A stretch of DNA of 64,000 bases from Euryarchaeota archaeon UBA558 (GCA_002507175.1 DAZE01000020.1:13676-77675); one strand, 5' to 3'; counted from the first letter of the stretch, positions 1 through 10,253 are shown. The notes: generated from the letters alone by a model not told the origin. Numbers and translations are program-made.

Positions 1-22
1 GTGTATCACTATTGTGACTTAA

Positions 23-259
23 TCAGTCAGATTGCTCCCTGAATGCAGAGATAACACGAGGTTCCGTCGACTCAGAGGGGTCTATCTCTGTTAGAGAAGA
101 GATAATCACGAATCTTCGAGGCACTCTGTGCTTGCTCCCGAAATTCGAATATACGTACTCTATCGCACCCTCTTTGTCATCAGCGACCACGTCAATCGTG
201 TACGGTTGATCTCGGGAGCCACTGCGGAAAGTACCCATTGCTCTGAATGCTTTTACCAT
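23..259 (-). CDS. rplX: Large-subunit ribosomal protein LX (L18Ae family)
   Basis: A 78-residue protein with the features of archaeal LX/L18Ae: it opens MVKAFRAMGTF, continues with a basic stretch, then DDKEGAIEYVYSNFGSKHRV, matching the family's conserved segment ending in a GS(K/R)H(R/K)V motif. It is a component of the 50S subunit. The length is as expected for archaeal LX. In many archaea LX lies directly upstream of pfdA and ftsY in the same direction; here it is divergent from them, with 117 bases between the two start codons. The ATG at 259 has a TATA-like ATTAAA about 26 bases upstream, so its transcript is probably leaderless. Confidence 0.9.
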   Translation of the reverse strand: MVKAFRAMGTFRSGSRDQPYTIDVVADDKEGAIEYVYSNFGSKHRVPRRFVIISSLTEIDPSESTEPRVISAFREQSD

Positions 260-278
260 GGTCCTGCGGAAAGCGACC

Positions 279-290
279 CCAATTTAATCC
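279..290 (-). promoter_or_regulatory. TATA-like element of the LX gene
   Basis: On the minus strand this reads GGATTAAATTGG. The AT core (283-288) is centred about 26 bases before the LX start codon at 259, the spacing expected if transcription starts at the start codon. Inference from position and composition only. Confidence 0.45.
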
Positions 291-345
291 GAACGGATGC
301 AATTGACCAGTCATCCAAGCGAATTTCCAGGCAAATCTCCCCATC

Positions 346-356
346 TTTTAGAAAAG
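346..356 (+). promoter_or_regulatory. TATA-like element of pfdA-ftsY
   Basis: TTTTAGAAAAG is centred about 26 bases upstream of the pfdA ATG at 377. This favours 377 as the true start over the longer reading frame open from 128, and suggests a leaderless transcript. Confidence 0.4.
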
Positions 357-376
357 TCGACCTACTACAGACCTCC

Positions 377-892
377 ATGAGCATGGAAGAAGCAAGGCAG
401 CTGACCCGCCTCATTGAAGCAAACCACAAACGGCTTCAGAGCATGAAAAGCCAAGTCGAAAGACTCAACTCACTACTTGAGGAACAGACTAGAGCCCAAA
501 ACACTCTGGAGTCAATTGGGAACAGTGACGGTGGCATGACCATGGTTCCACTTGGCAGTGGCGTCCAGATCCCCGTCCAGTTAGCGCAAGATCTTCACCC
601 AGTCATAGACATCGGATCAGGTGTCCAAATAGAAACGGACGTTGAAAAGACTCTCAAGATGCTAAACCAAAGAAACAGGGAACTGGAAGGACTCATTCAG
701 AACTTGTTGTTAGAAATAAAGCAAATCGATGAAAGCATCATGGACATGGAGGAGCAAGTGATGGAACTGAACCGAGAAACGAAGACTACCAAAGAGTCAC
801 CCGCCAGATCAAGTTCAGAACCAACGACCACACAGCCCAAGGCCAAGCAAAGAAGGCGGAAAAGGGGAACAGAACTAACATTGGATGACTGA
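377..892 (+). CDS. pfdA: Prefoldin alpha subunit
   Basis: A 171-residue protein with the prefoldin-alpha layout: an N-terminal coiled coil (about 1-45), a central beta region containing VPLGSGVQIPVQL and DIGSGVQIETDVEKTL, and a second coiled coil (about 95-140). A low-complexity Ser/Thr tail and a basic end (QRRRKRG) follow. Prefoldin is a hexameric cytosolic chaperone that hands unfolded proteins to a chaperonin. The reading frame is open from 128, but that extension overlaps the divergent LX gene and has no prefoldin character, so the ATG at 377 is chosen; an ATG at 383 is also possible. ftsY follows after 11 bases, the usual archaeal pfdA-ftsY pairing. Confidence 0.9.
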   Translation: MSMEEARQLTRLIEANHKRLQSMKSQVERLNSLLEEQTRAQNTLESIGNSDGGMTMVPLGSGVQIPVQLAQDLHPVIDIGSGVQIETDVEKTLKMLNQRNRELEGLIQNLLLEIKQIDESIMDMEEQVMELNRETKTTKESPARSSSEPTTTQPKAKQRRRKRGTELTLDD

Positions 893-903
893 GGTAATGT
901 TGC

Positions 904-2157
904 ATGGGTTTCCTCAGTCGGTTCCGTCGCTCTGCGAAAACATTGGATGACATTGGATCCATAGCTTCGGAAGAAGACCTTACTATCGTTCCAGAAAATG
1001 TAAATGAGGCCTATGAAGTGAAAACTTCTCCTATCTCAGAACATGAGGTGGAAAGCGAATGGGAATCAACGGAAATGATTGATTCAATTCACTTGGATAG
1101 GGATAAAAAATCTCAAAAACTAATGGAGAGAAAACAACAATCCCAGAAGATAACGAAAAAAGCCAGCATTGAGAAAAGACGTTTGAAACTTGTTCCAAGA
1201 CCATCACAAGGGCTATCAATAGACATCGACCATTTGGTTGACAAGAAGTCTAGAAGAAAAATATCCGCCACACCAACCTTCGCGAAATTGATGTCAGAAC
1301 TAGAAATAACACTATTGGAAGCCGATATGGGGCATGCGGCCGTAGACGAAGTTCTGACGGCGATGAGAGCGAGGTTGATCGGCGCCCCGCTACCCAAGAA
1401 AGGGGACCTTGAAAGGATAATCGACTCTGCACTTATCGGAGCTCTTGACTCGTTGTTGAGGGTCTCGTATTGGGATTTCGACCAGACCGTTCAAAGCCTG
1501 ATGAAAGACGAGATTCCTATCATAATTATGTTGGTTGGAGTGAATGGAACTGGTAAGACGACCACAGCAGCCAAGATATCACACAGACTAGTCCAAGAAG
1601 GCTTGAGCGTCGTATTAGCAGCTGCAGATACATTCAGGGCGGGCGCAATAGATCAGTTGAATGATCATGCAGAGCGTATTGGTGCCCGGTGCATACGGAG
1701 TCAACGAGGTGGCGATTCGGCTGCCGTTGCAAGAGATGCGATCGACAGCGCGGTAGCCAAGGGGGACGACGTCGTGATAATAGATACTGCTGGGAGGATG
1801 CAGAACAAGACCAACTTGATGCAGGAACTGAAGAAGGTACACAGAGTCGCCTCGCCTCATATTGTCCTGTTTGTTGGGGATGCACTTGCAGGTAATGATG
1901 CCGTAGAACAGGCAAAAACCTTCCAATCGTTTTTGAATTTCGACGGTGCAGTCCTTTCAAAGTTGGACACAGATGCTAGGGGTGGTGCTGCACTTTCTAT
2001 AGCCCATGCCACAAACAAGCCTATCGTACTGGCTGGGGTCGGACAGGGCTACGACGATCTCATCGACTTTGAGCCATCCAACTTTCTAACACAGCTTCTT
2101 TCGGATGACATGGACCCAATGTCGTTCACAATTGTCGCGAGGGATCAAAATGAATGA
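904..2157 (+). CDS. ftsY: Signal recognition particle receptor FtsY
   Basis: A 417-residue SRP receptor GTPase. An acidic, charged N-terminal region (about 1-115) precedes the four-helix N domain, then the G domain with P-loop GVNGTGKTTTAAK (about 212), the ADTFRAGAIDQL segment, DTAGRMQ (about 293) and SKLDTDARGGAALS. It docks SRP-ribosome complexes at the membrane during co-translational protein targeting. It lies 11 bases after pfdA, and its stop codon overlaps the next gene's ATG by 8 bases, so the three are probably co-transcribed. Confidence 0.96.
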   Translation: MGFLSRFRRSAKTLDDIGSIASEEDLTIVPENVNEAYEVKTSPISEHEVESEWESTEMIDSIHLDRDKKSQKLMERKQQSQKITKKASIEKRRLKLVPRPSQGLSIDIDHLVDKKSRRKISATPTFAKLMSELEITLLEADMGHAAVDEVLTAMRARLIGAPLPKKGDLERIIDSALIGALDSLLRVSYWDFDQTVQSLMKDEIPIIIMLVGVNGTGKTTTAAKISHRLVQEGLSVVLAAADTFRAGAIDQLNDHAERIGARCIRSQRGGDSAAVARDAIDSAVAKGDDVVIIDTAGRMQNKTNLMQELKKVHRVASPHIVLFVGDALAGNDAVEQAKTFQSFLNFDGAVLSKLDTDARGGAALSIAHATNKPIVLAGVGQGYDDLIDFEPSNFLTQLLSDDMDPMSFTIVARDQNE

Positions 2158-2752
2158 AAGTCCCTCATCGTTGATATCAATGAGGGATTCAATCACAGCC
2201 GGTAGGATCAATATGATAATGAGACAGAGGGGCTGGCGATCAAAAACAATCCAAGGCAATGATGGGTTAGTTGAGTCATATTTGAAAATTAGACCTAGAG
2301 TGACATTCTTGGGATTTGATACAGGATCGACTTCAGGTGAGTTAGCAGCCTTGAAGATAAGGGATATTGACGATCAAGCACGGATTGTTTTTGTTTGTTC
2401 TAGGTCCAAGTTGGAAGCAGCCAGACAGGCATCTCATTCTGCAGGAGCCGTGGGGGTGATCTCAACGCCTATACTAGCCTCAGATATCGAGGAAGCATGG
2501 CCCAAAATAATGGGCGTCGTGCCATACGCCCCAGGTCTAGCGACGCTCGAATCAGATATCCCCTCACCCCCAGCCAACTTGCCCCCGCCTCCTGCGCCAG
2601 CAACACCACAAAAACATCCATCTGTCACCAGCCAAGCCAACCTTCCAGTCGATGGCCAGGTCAAGCAGGGAAACCGTGGAAGGGTATGGATAATTACCTC
2701 GTTAGTCGCCTTGGCCATTTCAGGGTCGATTGCCTATTATCTGACCATCTGA
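2150..2752 (+). CDS. Tail-anchored pseudo-receiver (CheY-like) protein
   Basis: About 200 residues. Residues 1-125 look like a response-regulator receiver fold: RPRVTFLGFDTGSTSGE occupies the place of the usual PDLVLLD..MPGMDG strand-loop, and GAVGVISTPI the place of the usual GADDYLVKPF. The phospho-acceptor Asp position is Gly and the conserved Lys is Thr in my hand alignment, so it is probably not phosphorylated in the usual way. A Pro-rich linker (PSPPANLPPPPAPA) leads to one C-terminal hydrophobic segment, VWIITSLVALAISGSIAYYL, as in tail-anchored membrane proteins. The ATG at 2150 overlaps the ftsY stop. Its function is unknown; being coupled to ftsY makes a membrane-targeting link possible but unproven. 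Confidence 0.65.
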   Translation: MNESPSSLISMRDSITAGRINMIMRQRGWRSKTIQGNDGLVESYLKIRPRVTFLGFDTGSTSGELAALKIRDIDDQARIVFVCSRSKLEAARQASHSAGAVGVISTPILASDIEEAWPKIMGVVPYAPGLATLESDIPSPPANLPPPPAPATPQKHPSVTSQANLPVDGQVKQGNRGRVWIITSLVALAISGSIAYYLTI

Positions 2753-2977
2753 AACCTCTTCTTCAAGTGGGACCATTCTCAACGCATTAACCTCGTGACT
2801 ACCCTCAGGCCCTTGCGCTATGTTAACGATTTTCACACGACTGTCCTCTAGCAGGCTCTCATCTCCCGTCACCACTCTGAGCCTCATTCGCCATCGAAAC
2901 AAAATTTCCCTAGCGACCAAGATCAAGAGTAGGAATACAATTACGATGGCAGAAACGTCAACCAATTCAAGCATCAT
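2720..2977 (-). CDS. Small membrane protein, unknown function
   Basis: An 85-residue protein with one N-terminal hydrophobic segment (VSAIVIVFLLLILVAREILF, about 8-27), then a basic stretch and a soluble C-terminal part. Its start overlaps the pyrF stop by four bases (ATGA), so it is probably translated with pyrF. Its 3' end overlaps the convergent pseudo-receiver gene by 33 bases. I recognise no family. Confidence 0.55.
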   Translation of the reverse strand: MMLELVDVSAIVIVFLLLILVAREILFRWRMRLRVVTGDESLLEDSRVKIVNIAQGPEGSHEVNALRMVPLEEEVSDGQIIGNRP

Positions 2978-3732
2978 ATATCATCCATGGTGGCATTAGC
3001 GTATTGAGCAGCGGCACTAGATATTGAGTCACTACGAATTATGCCCGACCCCACAATAACCGCATCAGCCCCAGATCGTATGGCTTCTGTCGGGTGACCG
3101 TATCTTTGCCCCATAACAGACTGATTCGGATCAAAATTGATACCCGGTGTTAAAATCAGTTTTTCAGAACCCACTGCATCCCTAAGTGAAGCTATGGACC
3201 TCGGATTACTCCCATTTCCGATAAATCCACACACTCCAGGCATACCCTTGCAAGATGCTACCGTTTTTTCTGTGTAACGGGCGTCGAGAAGATTTTCGGA
3301 ACTAGACATCTGTGCGAGCACGAGAACCGACCCTTTACGGCCCACTTCTTCCCAAGCAGAATGGATACCATCAATGACATCCGGACCTGATATTCTATGT
3401 GCAGTGACTATGTCGGCCCATCTAGCAATTCTCTGGTGGCCCAGCATCTGGATCTTGGAAACGTGCCCGATATCGGCAAATTTTCGATCCTCAAAGATTA
3501 GAATCCCCATGTCGCGAGCAGGTCGAATAACCTCGTCCATCCAACGAGTATATTCGAAGTCCACCACACCATCCACGTGAGTCTTCAACATGCATATGCT
3601 TGGTCCGGCCTGTGAAAGCGAATGCGATATTTCAGAAATTGACTTTTGATCTGCAGCAAGTACGACTCTTGTCCTTCTAGAAGCCATGGAGGACCGAATT
3701 TCATCTGCAGACATGAACCCCAAACCAGACAC
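2974..3732 (-). CDS. pyrF: Orotidine 5'-phosphate decarboxylase, eukaryote-like
   Basis: A 252-residue protein for the last step of UMP synthesis, decarboxylation of OMP. The catalytic Asp-Lys-Asp array is in FEDRKFADIG, the segment characteristic of the URA3/UMPS group. Also like that group are LKTHVD, SSSENLLDARYTEKTV and LTPGINFD...GQRYGHPTEAI, ending with DAVIVGSGI at the phosphate site. The first codon is GTG at 3732, supported by a GGAGGT six bases upstream; an ATG at 3714 is an alternative. It is divergent from groES and followed by a translationally coupled small membrane gene. Confidence 0.92.
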   Translation of the reverse strand: MSGLGFMSADEIRSSMASRRTRVVLAADQKSISEISHSLSQAGPSICMLKTHVDGVVDFEYTRWMDEVIRPARDMGILIFEDRKFADIGHVSKIQMLGHQRIARWADIVTAHRISGPDVIDGIHSAWEEVGRKGSVLVLAQMSSSENLLDARYTEKTVASCKGMPGVCGFIGNGSNPRSIASLRDAVGSEKLILTPGINFDPNQSVMGQRYGHPTEAIRSGADAVIVGSGIIRSDSISSAAAQYANATMDDI

Positions 3733-3738
3733 CTTCTA

Positions 3739-3744
3739 ACCTCC
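3739..3744 (-). promoter_or_regulatory. Shine-Dalgarno site deciding the pyrF start
   Basis: GGAGGT on the minus strand, six bases before the GTG at 3732. It supports the GTG rather than the ATG 18 bases further in, and shows that some genes here use leadered, SD-dependent translation. Confidence 0.6.
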
Positions 3745-3849
3745 ACGTGTCGTTAGGTACCTCAACATTGCCGAAGTAAATTGGTAAATATGTTTAAAGC
3801 ACCCCCCCATTAGTCAACCTCGGGTTGTATAGCCTAGAGATGGTAACGT

Positions 3850-4122
3850 ATGTCAGTCGGAATTGAGCCAATGGGAGAAATGGTACTTTTGGAAATGGAG
3901 AATGCTCCTGAGAAAACAGAATCAGGGCTATTGCTCCCAGAGGAGGCCCGAGAGAAAATGAATGTGGGGAAGGTTGTGGCAACCGGCCCAGATGTCGAGG
4001 GCCTCAGCTCAGGAGACAGAGTCGTTTATCGTCAGTACAGTGGCACCAAGATCGAATGGTTGGGGATAGAATACATGCTGATCAAATTTGAGGATTTACA
4101 GGCAAAGGTCCTGGATCTTTGA
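3850..4122 (+). CDS. groES: Co-chaperonin GroES
   Basis: A 90-residue group I co-chaperonin. It has the GroES beta-barrel pattern IEPMGEMVLLE, the mobile-loop region ENAPEKTESGLLLPEEAREK, then GKVVATGP, GDRVVYRQYSGTKIEW and YMLIKFEDLQA. It caps the GroEL folding chamber. GroEL follows directly, so the pair forms a standard groESL operon. Possible TATA-like elements upstream are TTTAAAG (about 3793-3799) and TTGTATAG (about 3825-3832). Group I chaperonins are bacterial in origin and are found in archaea such as Methanosarcina after transfer. Confidence 0.94.
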   Translation: MSVGIEPMGEMVLLEMENAPEKTESGLLLPEEAREKMNVGKVVATGPDVEGLSSGDRVVYRQYSGTKIEWLGIEYMLIKFEDLQAKVLDL

Positions 4123-4145
4123 AAACAAACAAGGAGATAGAAAAA

Positions 4146-5801
<1,656 letters not shown>

Positions 5802-5822
5802 GTCCCCAGAAGCGCATCCTTC

Positions 5823-8800
5823 ATGGGCGTCCAGCATTGCATAGACCGCATGGCGCATGACAGTCCACACATTTTGCGCGTGGATGTTCTGCCTATCCTC
5901 CGATCTGGGTTAGTCGACAGTCGGGCAAACACACTGATAAGTTCGCTACCCAAGCATCTTGCGGGCAAAATAGCTGCTACTAGGACCAGCCTGGGGTATA
6001 CTATCAAGGGAGACTTTTCTGAGGAAGAGGCAACCCACGCGGCAACAAACCTATTTTCTGATCCAATCATTGAGACCTTCACAATCGATGGATCGATAGG
6101 AGCAGGCCAATTGCCAGATGGCAGCTACTCTGATCTGACAGTTCAAGTTGGTTTCAAGCCAGGTGTGACGGATAATCGAGCCATGGCTGCAGAGGATGGC
6201 CTGGGTACGATTTTCCCGAACAAGTCAAACAAAGTAGCATCGACCATCTCCTACCATTTCTGGTTGCATGATGATCATCTTGAGCTGGAAGAGCTCGTAG
6301 ATCACCTCCACAATCCCATGCTTGAAGAATATTCCATTTTGGACGGCAAAAATAGAACTGGCAATTTAATCCGATTCCCAAATTTGAAACCACAGAACTA
6401 TGTTGAACCAAGGATAATCGACCTTGATGTCGACGATGGAGAGTTAGAGCGAATAAGCGATGATGGTCTACTTGCATTAAATTTGGTAGAAATGAAGGCG
6501 ATTCAAGGTTATTTCAAACAACAAGACACACAACAAATACGATCACAGCACGACCTCCCTGTCGATTCGCCTACGGATGTAGAGCTTGAGTGTCTGGCAC
6601 AGACGTGGTCAGAACATTGTAGTCACAAGATATTCTCAGCTAAGATACGACATACTGACAATCAGAATGGAACCACTTCCACGATCGACTCGCTATTCAA
6701 AACTCACATTGTGGCCCCAACGAATGCGATATCGAAGGAGGTGGATTGGCTGCTCTCAGTCTTCCACGACAACTCTGGTGTAATCGCATGGACGGATGAA
6801 TGGAGCCTCTGTATGAAAGCTGAAACTCATAACTCACCTTCTGCATTGGACCCTTTCGGCGGAGCCATGACAGGGATTGTCGGCGTCAATCGCGATATCC
6901 TGGGAACCGGTCTCGGGGCCAAGCCTATAGCAAATACAGATGTATTCTGTTTCGGTCCTCCTGATTACTCAGGAACCCTCCCAAAGGGATTATTTCACCC
7001 TTCTCGTATATTCTCCGGAGTGCATTCAGGGGTAAGGGCTGGGGGCAACGAATCAGGAATACCAACTATCAATGGATCGATCGTCTTCGATGATCGATAC
7101 ATTGGGAAACCCCTGGTGTATTGCGGTACGGTTGGCTTAATGCCGAGGTACCTGCCAGACGGGCGAGAATCACACGTGAAAACCCCAAGACCTGGCGATT
7201 TAATCTACATGGTCGGAGGAAGAGTTGGAAGCGACGGTATCCATGGCGCGACGTTTTCGAGTCTTGAGCTTACTGAGGATAGCCCCAGTAGCGCGGTTCA
7301 GATCGGCGATCCAATCACACAGAAAAAAATGCTAGACATGATCCTTGAGGCGAGAGATGCGGGCCTGATCCAAGTCATCACTGACAATGGTGCAGGAGGA
7401 CTGTCAAGTAGCGTTGGCGAAATGGCAGAATTAACCGGTGGCGCAACCATCGATTTAGGCATGGTTCCATTGAAACAATTAGGATTAAAATCTTGGGAAA
7501 TATTGGTATCTGAATCCCAGGAAAGGATGACTGTCGGCATCCGGGGAGATGATTCTGATGAGTTTGAAAGACTAGCCCGGCTACATGAGGTAGAGGCTAC
7601 GGCAATTGGTACATTCTCCGACTCTGGATTTTTCCAAATAAACCACAACGAAAAGTGTGTAGGACTGATACCGATACCATTCCTTCACGAAGGGTGTCCC
7701 CAATTACAACTGGAGTCCGAGTGGAATCCACCAACTAATCCTGATGTTGTATTACCAATCCCAACTTTAAGGTCACTTTCGACGGCTCTGGAGAAAATTC
7801 TTGAAAGACCAAATGTTGCAAGTAAAGAGTGGTGGGTCAGATCCTATGATCATGAGGTCATTGCCCAGACAGTCGTCAAACCGTTTGTGGGACTAGATCA
7901 CGATGCTCCCGGTGATGCCGCTGTCATAGCCCCCTTACCGGGTAGCATCATTGGGGCGGTTATTTCCAATGGAATTGTGCCGAGATATTCAGACATAGAC
8001 GCCTATTCGATGACAGCAGCAGCGATAGACGAGGCAGTAAGGAATGCAGTTTGCGTAGGAGTGGACCTATCCATGATCGCTGGACTAGATAATTTCTGTT
8101 GGCCCGATCCAATAGAGTCTGAAAAAACGCCAGATGGAAAACAGAAACTCGCCCAACTAGTTAGATCAAATCAGGCACTTGATGACGTATGCAGAGCCTA
8201 TACACTTCCATGCATAAGTGGCAAAGATTCGATGAAAAATGATGCAGTCATTGAGGGTCAGAAAATAAGCGTTCCACCAACCCTACTGTTCAGCCTCATT
8301 GGACGCCATAAGGACATTACTAAAGCAGTGACGAGTGATTTCAAGAGCTATGACGACCGCATATACCTGCTCGGCTTGACCAAACAGGAAATAGGGGCTT
8401 CCGAACTCGCGTTCATGATTAGAGAAAGCGACAACTCCAGTGGAATTGGTACTAGCGTCCCCATACTCGATCCGGAAAGAAATATCGCTTTGTACAGGGC
8501 CTTAGGCAATGCCATGGAAAATGAGATGATCAGGAGCGCGCATGACTGTAGTGATGGTGGCCTTTCAGTCAGTTTAGCAGAGTCATGCTTCGGATTTAGT
8601 GGAGGAGCTAATATCGATGTATCAGAGATTCTCCTAGGAGACGATGAACTGGATGAATGGGGAGCGCTCTTTGGAGAGTCCCTGGGGAGAATAATCGTGT
8701 CAGTCTCGCCTGAATGTGCCATGGAGTTTGAAAAGAAGATGAAAGGACACGCCATATACAAACTTGGGAGGACAACCTCTAGCCGTGAAATTAAGATATC

Positions 8801-8882
8801 TGCGCATGGAAAAACGATACTAAATTGCGACGTCGATTCTCTAAAGGCTGCTTGGAAGGGAACTCTGGACAGGAGGGCATGA
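5823..8882 (+). CDS. purL: Phosphoribosylformylglycinamidine synthase, long PurL with PurS-like N-terminus
   Basis: A 1019-residue FGAM synthase subunit (ATP-dependent amidation of FGAR, fourth step of purine synthesis). The first 200 residues contain PurS-like segments (VDVLPILRSGLVDSRANT and VQVGFKPGVTDN), followed by the catalytic region with TWSEHCSHKIF (about 261) and AETHNSPSALDPFGG, and the second AIR-synthase-like half with GLDHDAPGDAAVI, CISGKDSMKND and AHDCSDGGLSVSLAE. There is no glutaminase domain; purQ follows one base later. It is therefore intermediate between the small bacterial PurL with separate PurS and the 1300-residue fused enzyme. An ATG at 5850 is an alternative start. 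Confidence 0.93.
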   Translation: MGVQHCIDRMAHDSPHILRVDVLPILRSGLVDSRANTLISSLPKHLAGKIAATRTSLGYTIKGDFSEEEATHAATNLFSDPIIETFTIDGSIGAGQLPDGSYSDLTVQVGFKPGVTDNRAMAAEDGLGTIFPNKSNKVASTISYHFWLHDDHLELEELVDHLHNPMLEEYSILDGKNRTGNLIRFPNLKPQNYVEPRIIDLDVDDGELERISDDGLLALNLVEMKAIQGYFKQQDTQQIRSQHDLPVDSPTDVELECLAQTWSEHCSHKIFSAKIRHTDNQNGTTSTIDSLFKTHIVAPTNAISKEVDWLLSVFHDNSGVIAWTDEWSLCMKAETHNSPSALDPFGGAMTGIVGVNRDILGTGLGAKPIANTDVFCFGPPDYSGTLPKGLFHPSRIFSGVHSGVRAGGNESGIPTINGSIVFDDRYIGKPLVYCGTVGLMPRYLPDGRESHVKTPRPGDLIYMVGGRVGSDGIHGATFSSLELTEDSPSSAVQIGDPITQKKMLDMILEARDAGLIQVITDNGAGGLSSSVGEMAELTGGATIDLGMVPLKQLGLKSWEILVSESQERMTVGIRGDDSDEFERLARLHEVEATAIGTFSDSGFFQINHNEKCVGLIPIPFLHEGCPQLQLESEWNPPTNPDVVLPIPTLRSLSTALEKILERPNVASKEWWVRSYDHEVIAQTVVKPFVGLDHDAPGDAAVIAPLPGSIIGAVISNGIVPRYSDIDAYSMTAAAIDEAVRNAVCVGVDLSMIAGLDNFCWPDPIESEKTPDGKQKLAQLVRSNQALDDVCRAYTLPCISGKDSMKNDAVIEGQKISVPPTLLFSLIGRHKDITKAVTSDFKSYDDRIYLLGLTKQEIGASELAFMIRESDNSSGIGTSVPILDPERNIALYRALGNAMENEMIRSAHDCSDGGLSVSLAESCFGFSGGANIDVSEILLGDDELDEWGALFGESLGRIIVSVSPECAMEFEKKMKGHAIYKLGRTTSSREIKISAHGKTILNCDVDSLKAAWKGTLDRRA

Positions 8883-8883
8883 T

Positions 8884-9708
8884 ATGGGTAAACCCAATGT
8901 TGCGGTTCTCTCGGGTTTTGGGATAAATTGTGAGACTGAGACAATTACCGCGTTTGAAATGGCTGGAGCGACGGCAAAAAGGACCCATGTCAACCGCTTG
9001 GTTGACGGGGAACTCAAACTATCGGACTTTGATATTCTCGCAGTGCCTGGAGGTTTCTCGTTCGGAGATCATTTGGGGAGTGGCAGACTCCTAGGCAATC
9101 GATTGAGATTCTCCTTGAGAGAAGAGGTCAGAGCCTTTGTGGCATCCAAAAAGCCGGTGATTGGTATATGCAATGGATTCCAAGTGCTGGTAAAAATGGG
9201 CCTTCTACCGGGAGACGAGGATCTTTCCATGAGTCAGACAGCGTCTCTTACGGCAAATGATTGCGGCAGATACGAGGATAGGTGGGTCACGCTTGAATTT
9301 GATAGAAACAGCCCCTGCATATGGACAAGGGGTATAGAAAGGCTGAGGGTACCTGTACGTCATGGAGAGGGCAAATTTGTCACCAACGATCACAAGTTGT
9401 TGGACAAGTGGGCTCAAAAAGGACAACTTGTGGCAAAATACGTCGATCCAGATAGCACGTACCCCTCCTCCTCGGATGAGATCCTGCCATTTCCGATTTC
9501 ACCAAACCAGTCATGGAGGAATGTGGCCGGCGTCTGTGACCCCACTGGGCTAGTGTTCGGTTTAATGCCACACCCCGAAGCCTACCACTCCACTTGGCTC
9601 TCTCCAGATTGGACAAGAGAGACATCACTCAAACACGGTCCATCTCCAGCCATGTCAATCTTTCGAAATGCGGTTGAGCACTCAAGAAACAATAGAGAGG
9701 TTGCCTGA
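8884..9708 (+). CDS. purQ: FGAM synthase glutaminase subunit PurQ
   Basis: A 274-residue class I glutamine amidotransferase supplying ammonia to PurL. It has VPGGFSFGDHLGSGRLLGN, the nucleophile Cys in IGICNGFQVLVKMGLLPG, and the catalytic His-Glu in GLMPHPEAYH. It starts one base after the purL stop with a GGAGG seven to eleven bases upstream, so it is co-expressed with purL. It is longer than typical PurQ (about 225), resembling the larger PurQ variant. Confidence 0.94.
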   Translation: MGKPNVAVLSGFGINCETETITAFEMAGATAKRTHVNRLVDGELKLSDFDILAVPGGFSFGDHLGSGRLLGNRLRFSLREEVRAFVASKKPVIGICNGFQVLVKMGLLPGDEDLSMSQTASLTANDCGRYEDRWVTLEFDRNSPCIWTRGIERLRVPVRHGEGKFVTNDHKLLDKWAQKGQLVAKYVDPDSTYPSSSDEILPFPISPNQSWRNVAGVCDPTGLVFGLMPHPEAYHSTWLSPDWTRETSLKHGPSPAMSIFRNAVEHSRNNREVA

Positions 9709-9711
9709 ATA

Positions 9712-10253
9712 ATGCCTCTGAAAAGCATTTTGCTTTCTCCCGTTGGTAGATACTTTCGAACGAAGAGAATGTTCAAGCAGGCGGCGAAATATGCAGAAAA
9801 GAAACAAAAGCCGTTGATGATGATAGGCGATCCTTGCAGTGGTAGTTACTTTCAACTCATGTCTAATTGGTTCCCGAATTCTGACCACGGAGATATAACA
9901 ATCGACCTTTACGGTTGCGAGAAATGCCACAGGATGGATATCAACGACATGACTCATGGGGGACCTTCGAGGACGACTCGTTCGTGATCATGGAAACCGG
10001 AGTGCTGGGTTTCTCTGAATATATTGCTTCTGTGGCCTCCCAGATCGCTAGAGTGTCCGGAGGAGAATTCTTCTCCGCTGGAGGGAACAAGGGTTTTCTC
10101 TGGGAATCTATCTTTTACAAAACATACTGTAAGAAATTGAATTACACCATGAATCCCTTTGATTTTAGAGAGAGTATCGCATATACGGGGAGAAGACTGG
10201 GTAGGAAGGAAAGGATAACCATAGATTTCTGTGACTTGATCGGTGGCGCATAG
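9712..10253 (+). pseudogene. Conserved protein interrupted by a frameshift
   Basis: Two overlapping reading frames make one protein of about 180 residues. The first part (from ATG 9712) reads through IGDPCSGSYFQLMSNWFPN and GDITIDLYGCEKCHRMDIND, then drops into a short unrelated tail and a stop at 9985-9987. The second frame continues sensibly from 9963 with TFEDDSFVIMETGVLGFSEY and ends at 10253. The switch sits at a run of five G (9958-9962); one extra G would restore the frame. The N-terminal IGDP..G and Cys pair faintly recall a methyltransferase-like fold, but I do not recognise the family. It starts three bases after purQ. It could be a recent pseudogene, a sequencing or assembly error, or a programmed shift. 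Confidence 0.6.

Noticed and set aside
128..376. N-terminal extension of prefoldin alpha in the same frame
   Set aside because: It overlaps the well-supported LX gene on the other strand, has no prefoldin character, and the ATG at 377 has a TATA-like element at the right distance.
9951..9965. Programmed frameshifting as the default explanation of the split gene
   Set aside because: A G5 run without a clear slippery heptamer or downstream structure is not enough; error or recent mutation is at least as likely.
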